Of a DNA stretch of 35,600 nt, positions 7,012 to 17,293 are shown piece after piece (positions within the stretch are counted from its first letter, which is position 1; every line of letters begins with the position of its first letter). Under the pieces are notes generated by a model. The model saw only the letters and a list, made by a program, of their open reading frames with translations, had not been told where the DNA came from and did not search any database. The translations under genes were made by a program, and so were the position numbers. The stretch covers positions 1 through 35,600 of the forward strand of contig CAAGJD010000164.1 in NCBI GenBank assembly GCA_900770055.1, written 5' to 3'. This DNA comes from Acholeplasmatales bacterium (GTDB lineage Bacteria > Bacillota_I > Bacilli_A > Acholeplasmatales > Anaeroplasmataceae).

Positions 7012-8553
7012 TTATTCAAATTCTATTGTTGCAGGTGGTTTAGAGGTACAATCTAATAGTACTCTATTAACACCTCTAACCTCATTAACAATTCTTCTTG
7101 ATATTATATCTAATACATCATATGGAATACGAGCCCAATCAGCAGTCATGAAATCACTAGTCATAACAGCTCTTAATGCGATTGCGTAATCATATGTTCT
7201 TTCATCACCCATTACACCTACACTTTGCATATTTGTAAGTGCAGCAAAGTATTGACCTAATTCCTTATCAATTCCAGCCTTAGCAATTTCCTCACGATAA
7301 ATGTAATCTGCGTCTTGAACAATTCTTACCTTTTCTTGAGTTACCTCACCAATGATTCTAATTCCAAGACCTGGACCTGGGAATGGTTGACGGTAAACTA
7401 AGTAATCTGGAATACCAAGCTCTAGACCTACCTTACGAACCTCATCTTTAAAAAGCAGGCGAAGTGGTTCAATTATTTCTTTAAAATTAACAACTGATGG
7501 TAAACCACCTACGTTATGATGAGACTTGATTACTGCAGATTTTCCAAGACCTGATTCAATAACATCTGGATAGATTGTACCTTGAACTAGGAAATCAACT
7601 GCACCAATTTTTTTAGCCTCTTCTTCAAAGACACGAATAAATTCTTCGCCAATGATTTTTCTTTTTCTTTCTGGATCTGTAACACCCTTTAGCTTAGCGT
7701 AGAATCTTTCTTGAGCGTTTACTCTAATGAAGTTTAGTTTGTAATGACCCTTAGGTCCAAATACAGCCTCAACCTCATCTCCTTCATTTTTACGAAGAAG
7801 ACCATGATCAACAAATACACAAGTTAATTGCTCTCCTACTGCTTTTGATAATAATACAGCAGCTACACTACTATCTACACCACCAGATAGAGCGCATAAT
7901 ACCTTACCTTTTCCAACCTTAGCACGGATTGCTTCAATTGTAGATTTTGCAAAATCTGCCATTTTCCAATCACCACAGCAGCCACAAACATCATACACAA
8001 AGCTTGAAAGCATCTTCATACCCTCAACTGAGTGCATAACCTCAGGATGAAATTGAACTGCATAAAGCTTCTTTTCTTCATTTTCCATTGCGGCTACAGG
8101 ACATACTGGTGTATGAGCTGTTATTTTAAAGCCCTCAGGTACCATACTAACATAATCAGTATGGCTCATCCAAACAGTAGTTTTTAAAGAAACATTTTTA
8201 AATAATACTGATGTATTATCAACATCAACTAATGTTTTACCATATTCAGATACAGGAGCGTGTTCAACCTTACCACCTAATGCATAGCTCATAAATTGGC
8301 AGCCATAACAAATACCTAAAATAGGATAGCCTAGTGAGAATATTTCTTTATCACATAATGGTGAATCATCACCATATACGCTATTTGGTCCACCTGTAAA
8401 AATAATACCTTTTGGATTAAATTCTTTAATTTTTTCAATAGACATATTATATGGATGAACCTCACAATAAACATTGCATTCTCTTACTCTTCTTGCGATT
8501 AATTGATTGTATTGTCCACCAAAATCAAGTACTAATATCTTTTCGTTTTGCAT
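7012..8553 (-). CDS. guaA: GMP synthase (glutamine-hydrolysing)
   Basis: Converts XMP to GMP with ATP and glutamine. The 513-aa protein has the full bacterial layout. The N-terminal class-I glutaminase carries nucleophile Cys in GICYGCQ and His/Glu in QFHPEV. The ATP-pyrophosphatase has the PP-motif ALSGGVDSSV, and the C-terminal dimerisation domain has QPFPGPGLGIRIIGEVT and the final KPPATIEFE. ATG 8553 follows AGAGGTG. It is the last gene of the purine operon, 11 bases after purB, so guanine made here can feed back on the operon through the riboswitch upstream of purL. IMP dehydrogenase (guaB), needed to make XMP, is not in the window. Confidence 0.97.
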   Translation of the reverse strand: MQNEKILVLDFGGQYNQLIARRVRECNVYCEVHPYNMSIEKIKEFNPKGIIFTGGPNSVYGDDSPLCDKEIFSLGYPILGICYGCQFMSYALGGKVEHAPVSEYGKTLVDVDNTSVLFKNVSLKTTVWMSHTDYVSMVPEGFKITAHTPVCPVAAMENEEKKLYAVQFHPEVMHSVEGMKMLSSFVYDVCGCCGDWKMADFAKSTIEAIRAKVGKGKVLCALSGGVDSSVAAVLLSKAVGEQLTCVFVDHGLLRKNEGDEVEAVFGPKGHYKLNFIRVNAQERFYAKLKGVTDPERKRKIIGEEFIRVFEEEAKKIGAVDFLVQGTIYPDVIESGLGKSAVIKSHHNVGGLPSVVNFKEIIEPLRLLFKDEVRKVGLELGIPDYLVYRQPFPGPGLGIRIIGEVTQEKVRIVQDADYIYREEIAKAGIDKELGQYFAALTNMQSVGVMGDERTYDYAIALRAVMTSDFMTADWARIPYDVLDIISRRIVNEVRGVNRVLLDCTSKPPATIEFE

Positions 8554-8564
8554 GTAAACACCTC

Positions 8565-9860
8565 TTACTTAATGCCACAGCGATTATAAATATAATCAAT
8601 ATTTTTAAAATAATAATCTAATGTGAAGCAACCCTTTAATTCCTCTATTGATAGATAGCTCATTACCTTTTCATTTTGTGATAATAATGTTTGGTAATCC
8701 TTTCTTTCATTATAAGCAATCATAGCAATTGGTTGAACAGTATCATATGCTTCTTCTCTAGCTAAGCCCTTTTCAATTAGAGCATTCATAACTCTTTGAG
8801 CGAAGATTACACCATTTGTTTTATAAATATTTTCAATCATTGTTTCAGGATATACAACAACATTTTCTAAAATACCTTTAAATCTATTAAGCATATAATC
8901 TAATAGCATTGTTGCGTCTGGTAAAATGATTCTTTCTGTTGCTGAGTGAGAAATATCACGCTCATGCCATAAGGCAACATTTTCATAAAATGTTTGCATA
9001 TAGCCACGCATAACTCTAGCACAGCCACAAATATTTTCACTAGAAATAGGATTTCTCTTATGAGGCATTGCAGATGATCCCTTTTGACCCTTTGTGAAGG
9101 CCTCCTCAAGCTCATGAACCTCAGTTCTTTGAAGATTTCTAATTTCAAATGCGATTTGTTCTAGTGATGCAGCTATTACAGCAAGTGTTGCCATGTAATA
9201 AGCATGTCTATCTCTTTGTAACACCTGTGTTGAAACATTTGCAGATTGAATTCCTAAATGCTCACATACGTAATCTTGAATAAATGGTGGAATATTAGCA
9301 AAGTTACCAACAGCGCCACTCATTTTACCTGCTTCAATGTTTTTACAAGCTTCTTTAAATCTTACAAGGTTTCTTTGCATTTCCTCATGCCATAAAACCC
9401 ATTTTAAACCAAATGATGTAATATCAGCATGAATACCATGTGTTCTACCAATACATGGTGTAGTTTTATATTTTAAAGCTTGTTTATATAAAACAGCCAT
9501 AAATTCTTCTATATCCTTAAGAAGAATTTCATTTGCTTGCTTCATTAGGTAGCCATTTGCAGTATCTACAACATCTGTAGATGTAAGTCCATAATGAACC
9601 CATTTTCTTTCTTCACCAAGTGATTCAGAAACTGCTCTTGTAAAGGCTACAACATCATGCTTTGTTTGTTTTTCAATTTCATAGATTCTAGCGATGTCAA
9701 ATTTCGCGTTTGCTTCAATTTTATCGACATCCTCTTTAGGAATTACACCAAGCTCACTCCAAGCACGATCTGCAAGGATTTCAACCTTTAAATAGGCATT
9801 AAATTTATTTTCTTCAGTCCAAATTTTACGCATTTGGGCACGACTATAACGTTCTATCAT
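8565..9860 (-). CDS. purB: Adenylosuccinate lyase
   Basis: Acts twice in the pathway, cleaving SAICAR to AICAR and adenylosuccinate to AMP, releasing fumarate each time. The 431-aa protein belongs to the fumarase/aspartase superfamily. Landmarks are TSTDVVDTA, GRTHGIHADITSFG and the signature loop GSSAMPHKRNP, which holds the catalytic serine. I chose ATG 9860 because ATGGAGG lies just upstream and it starts 2 bases after the folD stop; the frame stays open ten codons farther back into folD without a good site. It serves both this operon and the separately transcribed purA. Confidence 0.96.
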   Translation of the reverse strand: MIERYSRAQMRKIWTEENKFNAYLKVEILADRAWSELGVIPKEDVDKIEANAKFDIARIYEIEKQTKHDVVAFTRAVSESLGEERKWVHYGLTSTDVVDTANGYLMKQANEILLKDIEEFMAVLYKQALKYKTTPCIGRTHGIHADITSFGLKWVLWHEEMQRNLVRFKEACKNIEAGKMSGAVGNFANIPPFIQDYVCEHLGIQSANVSTQVLQRDRHAYYMATLAVIAASLEQIAFEIRNLQRTEVHELEEAFTKGQKGSSAMPHKRNPISSENICGCARVMRGYMQTFYENVALWHERDISHSATERIILPDATMLLDYMLNRFKGILENVVVYPETMIENIYKTNGVIFAQRVMNALIEKGLAREEAYDTVQPIAMIAYNERKDYQTLLSQNEKVMSYLSIEELKGCFTLDYYFKNIDYIYNRCGIK

Positions 9861-9862
9861 TA

Positions 9863-10720
9863 TTATTCCTCCATATGCTTTATGAAGCATTCAAATGTGT
9901 TTTCCATCAAACAAGCAATTGTCATTGGTCCGATACCACCTGGTACCTTTGTGATATATGATGCCTTTGGTTCAACTAAAGCAAAATCAACATCACCACA
10001 AAGCTTGTTAGTTTCTGGGTTTCTATTAACTCCAACATCGATTACAATAGCATTTTCCTTAACCATTTCAGGCTTTACAAATAAAGGCTTTCCTACTGCC
10101 GCAACTAATATATCAGCTTGTGATGTAACACTAGCTAGATTTTTAGTTTTACTATGAGCAATTGTAACAGTTGCGTTTTTATCAAGTAAAAGCTTACTAA
10201 CAGGCATACCTACTATATTACTTCTACCAATAACACAAACATTTTTACCTGCAATTTCAATACCTGCTGATTCTATTACTCTAATAATTCCTTTAGGAGT
10301 ACATGGAAGTATTCCTGGCTGTTTTAAATATAAGGATGCAACATTTAAAGGATGGAAGCCATCAACATCCTTATCAGGAGCTATTTCATTAATAACCTTA
10401 TCAGTATCAATATGCTTAGGAAGTGGTAATTGAACTAATATACCATCTACCTTAGAATCATTATTTAATTCATCAATTATTTTTAGTAGCTCTTCTTCAG
10501 TTATACTTTCATCCTTACGAATAGTAGTATTTAGGATTCCAACCTCTTCACAAGCCTTACCTTTACCTTTAACGTATGAAACTGAACCTGGATCTTCACC
10601 TACTAATATTACTACTAAATGAGGCTTTCTGCCATATTTTTCAATAAGTTCTGGTAATTGATTTTTTAAATCAGCTTTAATTTTAGCTGCTAAATCCTTA
10701 CCACTTAAAACTATTGCCAT
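9863..10720 (-). CDS. folD: Methylenetetrahydrofolate dehydrogenase/cyclohydrolase
   Basis: Bifunctional NAD(P)-dependent enzyme of one-carbon metabolism that turns 5,10-methylene-THF into 10-formyl-THF, the formyl donor for PurN and PurH. The 285-aa length is typical. Motifs include YVKGKGKACEEVGI (catalytic Lys region), VQLPLPKHID, DKDVDGFHPLN, PCTPKGIIRVI, the nucleotide-binding GRSNIVGMPVSKLL, and PGGIGPMTIACLMENT near the end. AAGGAG precedes the ATG. Its place between purD and purB ties folate supply directly to purine demand. The gene is normally separate from pur clusters, but such insertion is known in other Firmicutes. Confidence 0.95.
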   Translation of the reverse strand: MAIVLSGKDLAAKIKADLKNQLPELIEKYGRKPHLVVILVGEDPGSVSYVKGKGKACEEVGILNTTIRKDESITEEELLKIIDELNNDSKVDGILVQLPLPKHIDTDKVINEIAPDKDVDGFHPLNVASLYLKQPGILPCTPKGIIRVIESAGIEIAGKNVCVIGRSNIVGMPVSKLLLDKNATVTIAHSKTKNLASVTSQADILVAAVGKPLFVKPEMVKENAIVIDVGVNRNPETNKLCGDVDFALVEPKASYITKVPGGIGPMTIACLMENTFECFIKHMEE

Positions 10721-10731
10721 AAAACCACTCC

Positions 10732-11976
10732 TTATTTTTTGTATGCCTTAGCACCAATATCAGTACGATGGAATAAATTATCGCACTTAATTTCATTAAC
10801 TAAAGCATTAGCCTTTTTATTTGCTTCTTCTAAGGTTTCACCTTTAGCCACAGCAAATAATACACGACCACCATTAGTAATTAAATTACCATTATCATCA
10901 ATAGCTGTACCCATATGATAAATATCATCAGATAAAGCATTTTCTATAATAAAGCCCTTTTGATAAGAACCAGGATATCCCTTTGAAGCTAAAACTATTC
11001 CAATAGTATAGCAATCCTCCCATTCTAAAATAGGCTTCTTACCATCTATTATATCATTAAATACATCAAAAATATCAGATTTTAATCGAGGAAGAACAAC
11101 CTCAGTTTCAGGATCACCAAATCTAGCATTAAATTCGATAACCTTAATACCCTTACGTGTCTTCATTAAGCCACCATAAAGTATACCCTTAAAAGGAACA
11201 CCTTCTTTTACCATTGCCTTAGCAGTAGGAATCATAATTTCATTAAGTGCGTAATTATAATCTTCCTCTGTAATAAATGGAAGTGGTGAATATGCACCCA
11301 TACCACCAGTATTAGGTCCTAAATCACCATCATAGGCTCTTTTATGGTCCTGTGCCATTTCAAGTGGATAAACATTTTCGTTATCAACTAAACACATAAA
11401 TGAGAATTCTGGACCCTCAAGGTATTGTTCAACAACAACCTTACCATGACCAAATTTATCATCAAGTAGCATATCTTTTAAAGCAGCTTCAGCTTCTTCA
11501 TAGTTTTTAGCTATAACTACACCCTTACCTTGAGCTAAGCCATCGTATTTGATAACTGTAGGAAATGGCGATATTTTAACAAAGGCAATTGCCTCTTCAT
11601 AATTTGTAAATGTTTCATATCTAGCAGTTGGAATATCATATTTAAACATTAAATCCTTAGCAAATTTTTTACTTGATTCAATGCAAGCTGCAGCCTTTGT
11701 AGGACCAAAGGCTCTAATTCCTTCCTTAGTTAAAGCATCAATTATACCTACTGCTAAAGAAGCCTCAGGACCAACAACAACTAAATCAATTGCCTCTGCC
11801 TTAGCAAATTCTGTAAGTGCTTCAACATTAGTATCCTTTATATTAACACACATAGCAAGCTTTGCAATACCTGCATTACCTGGAGCTGCATAAATCTCTG
11901 TAACCTTACTTGACTTAGATAATGCATGAACTATCGCATGCTCTCTACCACCACTACCAATAACTAAAACCTTCAT
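10732..11976 (-). CDS. purD: Phosphoribosylamine-glycine ligase (GAR synthetase)
   Basis: Second step of purine synthesis: ligates glycine to phosphoribosylamine with ATP. The 414-aa ATP-grasp enzyme shows GSGGREHA at the N-terminus, the ATP-grasp core (VIKYDGLAQGKGVVIA), GDLGPNTGGMGAYSP, and the metal-binding EFNARFGDPETEVVLPRL. Strong GAGGAGAG lies before the ATG, 17 bases after the purH stop. All expected domains are present, with no sign of fusion to PurM or PurN as seen in eukaryotes. Confidence 0.96.
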   Translation of the reverse strand: MKVLVIGSGGREHAIVHALSKSSKVTEIYAAPGNAGIAKLAMCVNIKDTNVEALTEFAKAEAIDLVVVGPEASLAVGIIDALTKEGIRAFGPTKAAACIESSKKFAKDLMFKYDIPTARYETFTNYEEAIAFVKISPFPTVIKYDGLAQGKGVVIAKNYEEAEAALKDMLLDDKFGHGKVVVEQYLEGPEFSFMCLVDNENVYPLEMAQDHKRAYDGDLGPNTGGMGAYSPLPFITEEDYNYALNEIMIPTAKAMVKEGVPFKGILYGGLMKTRKGIKVIEFNARFGDPETEVVLPRLKSDIFDVFNDIIDGKKPILEWEDCYTIGIVLASKGYPGSYQKGFIIENALSDDIYHMGTAIDDNGNLITNGGRVLFAVAKGETLEEANKKANALVNEIKCDNLFHRTDIGAKAYKK

Positions 11977-11992
11977 AATCTCTCTCCTCGTA

Positions 11993-13528
11993 TTAGTGCT
12001 TAAAATGACGCATTCCTGTAAACACCATAGAAATTCCTAATTCATCACAGGCTTTGATTGAATCCTCATCACGAATAGATCCACCTGGCTGGATAATAGC
12101 TGTTACACCATATTCATTAGCTAGTTTTACAGTATCATCAAATGGGAAGAAAGCATCAGAAGCTAATACCATAGATGTATAGCCATTTGATTTTGCCCAT
12201 TCCATAGCTATTTTTGCTGAACCAACTCTATTCATTTGACCAGCACCAACACCTATAGCTACTTTATTTTTAGCAACTAATATAGCATTTGATTTAACGT
12301 GCTTACAGCACTTCATAGCAAATAATAAATCATCATATTCTTCCTTAGTAGGAGCCTTCTTTGTTACTACCTTAAGGTCCTCTTCATTCCAAATATCGTT
12401 ATCTAAATCTTGATATAATAAGCCACCATTAACAGTTAATGCTTGCTTATTGTCCTTAAATGGTGTTTCCATATCAACAACCATTACACGGCAATTTGCC
12501 TTCTTAGCTAAAATAGCTAAAGCATCATCATCATAAGATGGTGCCATAATTATTTCTAAGAATACCTTCTTATCTCTAATATCCTTAGCTAATTCCTTTG
12601 TTACAGGTCTATTAAATGCTACAATACCACCATAAATACTTACAGAGTCAGCATTATAAGCCTTATCCCATGCCTCTAAAATTGTCTCAGCACTTGCAAC
12701 TCCACATGGGTTCATATGCTTTAAGCCTACTGCAGTTGGCTCAGTAAATTCTTTTAATAGATTTAAACAAGCATTAGCGTCCTGAATATTATTATATGAT
12801 AATTCCTTACCTTGAATTTGACGAGCATGAACAATTGAATAGGATGTATAAGGACCCTCATATAATGCAGCCATTTGATGTGGGTTTTCACCATATCTAA
12901 GTGATTGCTTTAATGTATAGTTTAATGTCATAGACTCAGGATTTTCTACACCAGCCTCTAAAGTTAAATATTGTGAAATCATTGAATCATATTGAGCAGT
13001 TGTTCTAAATACCTTAGCAGCAAGCTTTAATCTTGTCTCGTAAGTAGTATCTCCATATTCTCTTATTTCATCAAGTACTGTTTCATAATCATTAATATCA
13101 GTAACAACAGTAACATATTTATGATTCTTTGCAGCACTTCTAAGCATTGAAGGTCCACCAATATCGATGTTTTCAATTGCCTCAGCAAAAGCACAGCCCT
13201 TTTCAACTGTTTTTCTAAATGCATATAGATTTACACAAACTAGATCAATATATTCAATATTATTTTCCTTTAATTGCTTTTGATGAGATTCTAAATCTCT
13301 TACAGCAAGTAAGCCACCATGAACATTTGGATGTAAAGTTTTTACTCTACCATCTAATATTTCAGGAAATCCTGTAACATCAGAAATACCGATTGTTTTT
13401 ATTGAAGCAGCATCTAATACCTTTTTAGTACCGCCTGTTGAGATTATCTCATAGCCTAATTCCTCTAAGCCTTTACAAAATTCAACTATACCTGTTTTAT
13501 CAGTTACACTAACTAAAGCTCTTTTCAT
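11993..13528 (-). CDS. purH: Bifunctional AICAR formyltransferase/IMP cyclohydrolase
   Basis: Carries out the last two steps to IMP: formylation of AICAR with 10-formyl-THF, then ring closure. The 511-aa protein starts with the MGS-like cyclohydrolase domain (ISTGGTKKVL, FPEILDGRVKTLHPNVHGG) and ends with the transformylase domain (RYGENPHQMAALY, GLKHMNPCGVAS with the catalytic Lys-His region, KSNAILVAKN). AAAGGAG sits in the last codons of purN and the ATG follows the purN stop after one base, which implies translational coupling. Confidence 0.97.
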   Translation of the reverse strand: MKRALVSVTDKTGIVEFCKGLEELGYEIISTGGTKKVLDAASIKTIGISDVTGFPEILDGRVKTLHPNVHGGLLAVRDLESHQKQLKENNIEYIDLVCVNLYAFRKTVEKGCAFAEAIENIDIGGPSMLRSAAKNHKYVTVVTDINDYETVLDEIREYGDTTYETRLKLAAKVFRTTAQYDSMISQYLTLEAGVENPESMTLNYTLKQSLRYGENPHQMAALYEGPYTSYSIVHARQIQGKELSYNNIQDANACLNLLKEFTEPTAVGLKHMNPCGVASAETILEAWDKAYNADSVSIYGGIVAFNRPVTKELAKDIRDKKVFLEIIMAPSYDDDALAILAKKANCRVMVVDMETPFKDNKQALTVNGGLLYQDLDNDIWNEEDLKVVTKKAPTKEEYDDLLFAMKCCKHVKSNAILVAKNKVAIGVGAGQMNRVGSAKIAMEWAKSNGYTSMVLASDAFFPFDDTVKLANEYGVTAIIQPGGSIRDEDSIKACDELGISMVFTGMRHFKH

Positions 13529-13529
13529 A

Positions 13530-14102
13530 CTATTCTCCTTTTACTAATTTAGCTACAACTTCTGGATAAAGCTCATGCTCTATCTCATGGATTTTTCTTT
13601 CAACATCAGATAGAGTATCTCCATCCTCATATTCAAATGCTCTTTGAGCAATTATTTTACCACTATCAATTCCACTATCAACATAATGAATTGTTACACC
13701 AAATACCTTAACACCATAATTATAAGCGTCTACTATTCCATGAGCACCCTTAAATGATGGTAATAAAGCTGGATGAATATTAATTATTTTTCCTTCATAT
13801 TTTCTTAATAATACATAACCTATAATACGCATATAGCCAGCTAAACAAATTAAATCAACATTGTTTTCAACTAACTTTTCAACTATAAGCTCTTCATATT
13901 CTTCTTTTGATGCATAATCCTTAGGATTTAATATAAAAGCAGGAACATTATGATTTTCTGCTCTTTTTATTACATAAGCATTCTTTTTATCACAAACAAG
14001 TAATGAAACCTCTGCATCAATTTGTCCATTTTCACAGGCAGTAACTAATGCTTCAAAATTAGTACCACTACCACTCGCAAATATCGCTAATTTCTTCTTC
14101 AT
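13530..14102 (-). CDS. purN: Phosphoribosylglycinamide formyltransferase
   Basis: Transfers the formyl group of 10-formyl-THF to GAR. The 190-aa length is standard. Motifs are FASGSGTNFEAL (phosphate loop), the catalytic INIHPALLPSFKGAHG with Asn and His, and VTIHYVDSGIDSGKII with the catalytic Asp. Its ATG overlaps the purM stop as TAATG, a classic coupling arrangement, and it has no strong ribosome-binding site of its own. No formate-dependent PurT is seen, so the formyl supply depends on FolD. Confidence 0.96.
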   Translation of the reverse strand: MKKKLAIFASGSGTNFEALVTACENGQIDAEVSLLVCDKKNAYVIKRAENHNVPAFILNPKDYASKEEYEELIVEKLVENNVDLICLAGYMRIIGYVLLRKYEGKIINIHPALLPSFKGAHGIVDAYNYGVKVFGVTIHYVDSGIDSGKIIAQRAFEYEDGDTLSDVERKIHEIEHELYPEVVAKLVKGE

Positions 14103-15127
14103 TAGATTATTTCAACCTTACCACTATCTGTTATCTTACCAATAACATAGGCATTATCATTATGTGATTTTAATATTTCAATAGCCTTTTGACTATCAGC
14201 CTCATCTATTGCTAATACCATACCAATACCCATATTATATATGTTAAACATCTCACGATGGTCAATCTTACCATATTTTTCTAAGAACTTAAATACTGGT
14301 AAAATAGGCCAAGAGCCTTCCTTAACCTCAATACCCATACCATCAGCTAAGATTCTTGGAATATTTTCATCAAAGCCTCCACCAGTAATGTGGGCAACAC
14401 CGTGAACATCAACATTTCTAATAACATCTAAAACTTGCTTACAATAAATTCTTGTTGGAGTTAAGAATACTTCACCAACAATACCACCTAATTCATCACT
14501 ATATGAATGTAAATCAATATTGTTATCCTTAATAATCTTTCTAACTAAAGAAAAACCGTTTGAGTGAACACCACTTGAAGCAATACCAACTAAAACATCT
14601 CCAACCTTAACCTTAGTACCATCAATTAGCTTAGATTTTTCAACAACACCAGTTGTATAACCAGCAATATCATATTCTCCATCACCATACATACCAGGCA
14701 TTTCAGCTGTTTCACCACCAATAAGGGCACAGCCTGCTTGAATACAGCCATCTGATACACCCTTAACAATGGCTTCAATTTTAGCTGGTTCGTTATGACC
14801 AACAGCTACATAATCTAAGAAAAATAATGGTTCTGCACCTTGAGCAAGTACATCATTTACACACATTGCAACAGCATCAATACCAATAGTATCATGCTTA
14901 TCCATTTCAAATGCTAATTTTAATTTTGTACCTACACCATCTGTACCACTTACAAGTACTGGTTCTTTAATATTTAATGCTGATAAATCAAACATACCAC
15001 CAAAGGCACCAATATTACCCATGCAGCCAATTCTATTTGTTGATGATACATGCTTTTTAATTCTTCTTACTACTTCATATCCAGCTTCTAAATCTACGCC
15101 AGATGAACCATATGCTTTAGATCCCAT
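14102..15127 (-). CDS. purM: Phosphoribosylformylglycinamidine cyclo-ligase (AIR synthetase)
   Basis: Closes the imidazole ring of FGAM to AIR with ATP. The 341-aa protein belongs to the PurM/PurL ATP-binding superfamily. Motifs include VSGTDGVGTKLKLA, GGETAEMPGMY, SSGVHSNGFSLVRK and HITGGGFDENIPRIL. GGAGGAG lies right before ATG 15127, 12 bases after the purF stop. Its product AIR must be carboxylated next, but no purE or purK is present in this cluster. Confidence 0.97.
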   Translation of the reverse strand: MGSKAYGSSGVDLEAGYEVVRRIKKHVSSTNRIGCMGNIGAFGGMFDLSALNIKEPVLVSGTDGVGTKLKLAFEMDKHDTIGIDAVAMCVNDVLAQGAEPLFFLDYVAVGHNEPAKIEAIVKGVSDGCIQAGCALIGGETAEMPGMYGDGEYDIAGYTTGVVEKSKLIDGTKVKVGDVLVGIASSGVHSNGFSLVRKIIKDNNIDLHSYSDELGGIVGEVFLTPTRIYCKQVLDVIRNVDVHGVAHITGGGFDENIPRILADGMGIEVKEGSWPILPVFKFLEKYGKIDHREMFNIYNMGIGMVLAIDEADSQKAIEILKSHNDNAYVIGKITDSGKVEII

Positions 15128-15139
15128 TTTTAACTCCTC

Positions 15140-16540
15140 CTAAAATTTTCCGTCTTTATTTGCATCTTTTATTGATTGATAAAGTGCTGTAGGATAATTA
15201 CCTGTAAAGCAGGCTAAGCATAAATCCTCACGATTAGCTGCTTTAAATAATGCATCCTTTGAAATAAAATATAATGAATCAGCACCAATTATTTTGCGAA
15301 CCTCTTCAACACTTTTGTGTGCTGAAATTAATTCCTCATATGTAGAAATATCAACACCATAAAAACATGGATTAGTAATACTTGGTGAAGCAATTCTAAC
15401 ATGAACCTCAGTAGCTCCTACTTCCTTAAGTAAGGCAACAATCCTTTTACATGTTGTGCCTCTTACTAAGGAATCATCAATTAGAATAACTCTTTTACCT
15501 TTAACAATTGATGATACAGCAGAAAGCTTCATTCTAAGACCTTTTTCTCTCATACTTTGAGTTGGTTGAATGAATGTTCTACCAACATATTTATTTTTAA
15601 TTAATCCCATTTCGTAAGGAATTCCACTTTCTTCTGCATAACCAATAGCAGCTGATAAGGATGAATCTGGTACACCAATAACAATATCGGCCTCAGTTGG
15701 TAATTCCTTATATAATAATTTGCCACTTTCCTTACGAAAGGCATGAACATTTCTTCCTTCAATATCACTATCTGGACGTGAAAAATAAATATATTCCATC
15801 GCACACATGTGATGTCTTTTATATTTTGAATAATCGTAGCTAGTTAAACCATTTTTATCGATTACTACAACCTCACCAGGCTCAACATCGCGATAAAATT
15901 TCGCATTGATAACCTCAAAGGCACAGGTTTCACTAGATACAACATATCCATCATCTAATTTACCAATAGATAAGGGTCTTAAGCCATATTTATCACGACA
16001 AGCATAAATCTTATCCTTTGTCATAATCAAAAAGGCGAATGCTCCTTCTATCATTTGAAGAGCCTCCATAATTGAAAAGACAAAGCGACTTTGATCCTTA
16101 TCCTTTTTAATTAAATGAGCAAGTACCTCACTATCTGATGTAGATTGGAAGATACTTCCTTTTTCTTCAAGGTAATATTTTAATTCATTTGAATTAACTA
16201 GATTACCATTATGAGCAAGTGCAAAATCTCCAGTATGGTGATTAAATAAGAAGGGCTGAACATTTTCAATTCCACCTCCACCAGCAGTAGAGTAGCGAAC
16301 ATGTCCAATGGCCATATTACCAGTTAAGGTTTTTAAATTATTATCATTAAATACCTCAGAAACTAAACCAATACCCTTTAATCTTCTTAATGTGTTATTA
16401 TCAGAGGTTACAATTCCACAGCCCTCTTGACCTCTATGTTGAAGTGAATGCAAGCCAAAGTAAGTTACTAAGGCTGCATTTTCTACTCCATAGGCTGCGA
16501 ATACTCCGCATTCTTCATGTAATTCTCTATCATTTATCAT
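15140..16540 (-). CDS. purF: Amidophosphoribosyltransferase, Fe-S type
   Basis: Committed step: glutamine plus PRPP gives phosphoribosylamine. In this 466-aa protein the nucleophile Cys11 (HEECGVFAAYG) follows a ten-residue propeptide, as in the Bacillus subtilis enzyme that is processed to expose it. The Ntn glutaminase domain has HNGNLVN, and the PRPP site is VILIDDSLVRGTT. Cysteines in HHMCAMEYI, TNPCFYGVD and CLACF match the four ligands of the [4Fe-4S] cluster of the Bacillus-type enzyme, so it is probably oxygen-sensitive. The start has only a weak GGGTAA site, with the purC stop 12 bases upstream. The enzyme is normally feedback-inhibited by AMP and GMP. Confidence 0.97.
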   Translation of the reverse strand: MINDRELHEECGVFAAYGVENAALVTYFGLHSLQHRGQEGCGIVTSDNNTLRRLKGIGLVSEVFNDNNLKTLTGNMAIGHVRYSTAGGGGIENVQPFLFNHHTGDFALAHNGNLVNSNELKYYLEEKGSIFQSTSDSEVLAHLIKKDKDQSRFVFSIMEALQMIEGAFAFLIMTKDKIYACRDKYGLRPLSIGKLDDGYVVSSETCAFEVINAKFYRDVEPGEVVVIDKNGLTSYDYSKYKRHHMCAMEYIYFSRPDSDIEGRNVHAFRKESGKLLYKELPTEADIVIGVPDSSLSAAIGYAEESGIPYEMGLIKNKYVGRTFIQPTQSMREKGLRMKLSAVSSIVKGKRVILIDDSLVRGTTCKRIVALLKEVGATEVHVRIASPSITNPCFYGVDISTYEELISAHKSVEEVRKIIGADSLYFISKDALFKAANREDLCLACFTGNYPTALYQSIKDANKDGKF

Positions 16541-16552
16541 AATAGTTACCCA

Positions 16553-17266
16553 TTACTTAATCATTTGTAAACGGCTATATATTTCTTCATACGCACCGAT
16601 TACATCTCCTAAGTCTCTTCTAAATCTATCTTTATCTAATTTAGTATTAGTTTTTTCATCCCAAAGTCTTGCTGTATCAGGAGAAATTTCATCTGCTAAA
16701 ACAATTTCACCATTACTTGTTTTACCAAATTCAATTTTAAAATCTACTAAAATAACACCAACAGATGAAAACATCTTTTTTAATTCTTTATTAATTTTAT
16801 CAGTTAAATCATAAATAAGCTTAAGCTCATCATAGGTTGCAGCCTTTAAAGCTACAGCGTGGTGATCATTAATAAGAGGATCTCCTAATGCATCATCCTT
16901 ATAACATATTTCAAAAATTGTATTAAGAGGCTTTGTGCCTTCTTCGATACCTAAACGCTTCGACATCGACCCAGCAATAATATTACGGCATATTACCTCA
17001 ATAGGTAATATTGTAACCTTTTTACATAATTGATTACGATCATCGATTGTGTCAATATAATGAGTAGGAATACCAGCTTCCTCTAATTTCTTAAATATGA
17101 TTGAAGTAATTTTATTATTTAATACACCCTTATTGTTAATTGATGCCTTTTTAATACCGTTATACGCAGTAGCATCATCCTTATAATGCATAATAATTAC
17201 ATTCTCATCTTCTGTCCTATAAACCTGCTTAGCCTTTCCCTCGTAAAGCAGCTCTAACCTTTTCAT
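16553..17266 (-). CDS. purC: SAICAR synthetase
   Basis: Ligates CAIR with aspartate using ATP to give SAICAR. The 237-aa length is usual. Motifs are LLYEGKAKQVY (glycine-rich loop), EVICRNIIAGSMSKRLGIEEG and DEISPDTARLWD. AGAGGGAAG precedes the ATG, 27 bases after the purL stop. Its substrate CAIR needs AIR carboxylase, which is not encoded here. Confidence 0.96.
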   Translation of the reverse strand: MKRLELLYEGKAKQVYRTEDENVIIMHYKDDATAYNGIKKASINNKGVLNNKITSIIFKKLEEAGIPTHYIDTIDDRNQLCKKVTILPIEVICRNIIAGSMSKRLGIEEGTKPLNTIFEICYKDDALGDPLINDHHAVALKAATYDELKLIYDLTDKINKELKKMFSSVGVILVDFKIEFGKTSNGEIVLADEISPDTARLWDEKTNTKLDKDRFRRDLGDVIGAYEEIYSRLQMIK

Positions 17267-17293
17267 TTAATCTTCCCTCTTTAGTGTATTATT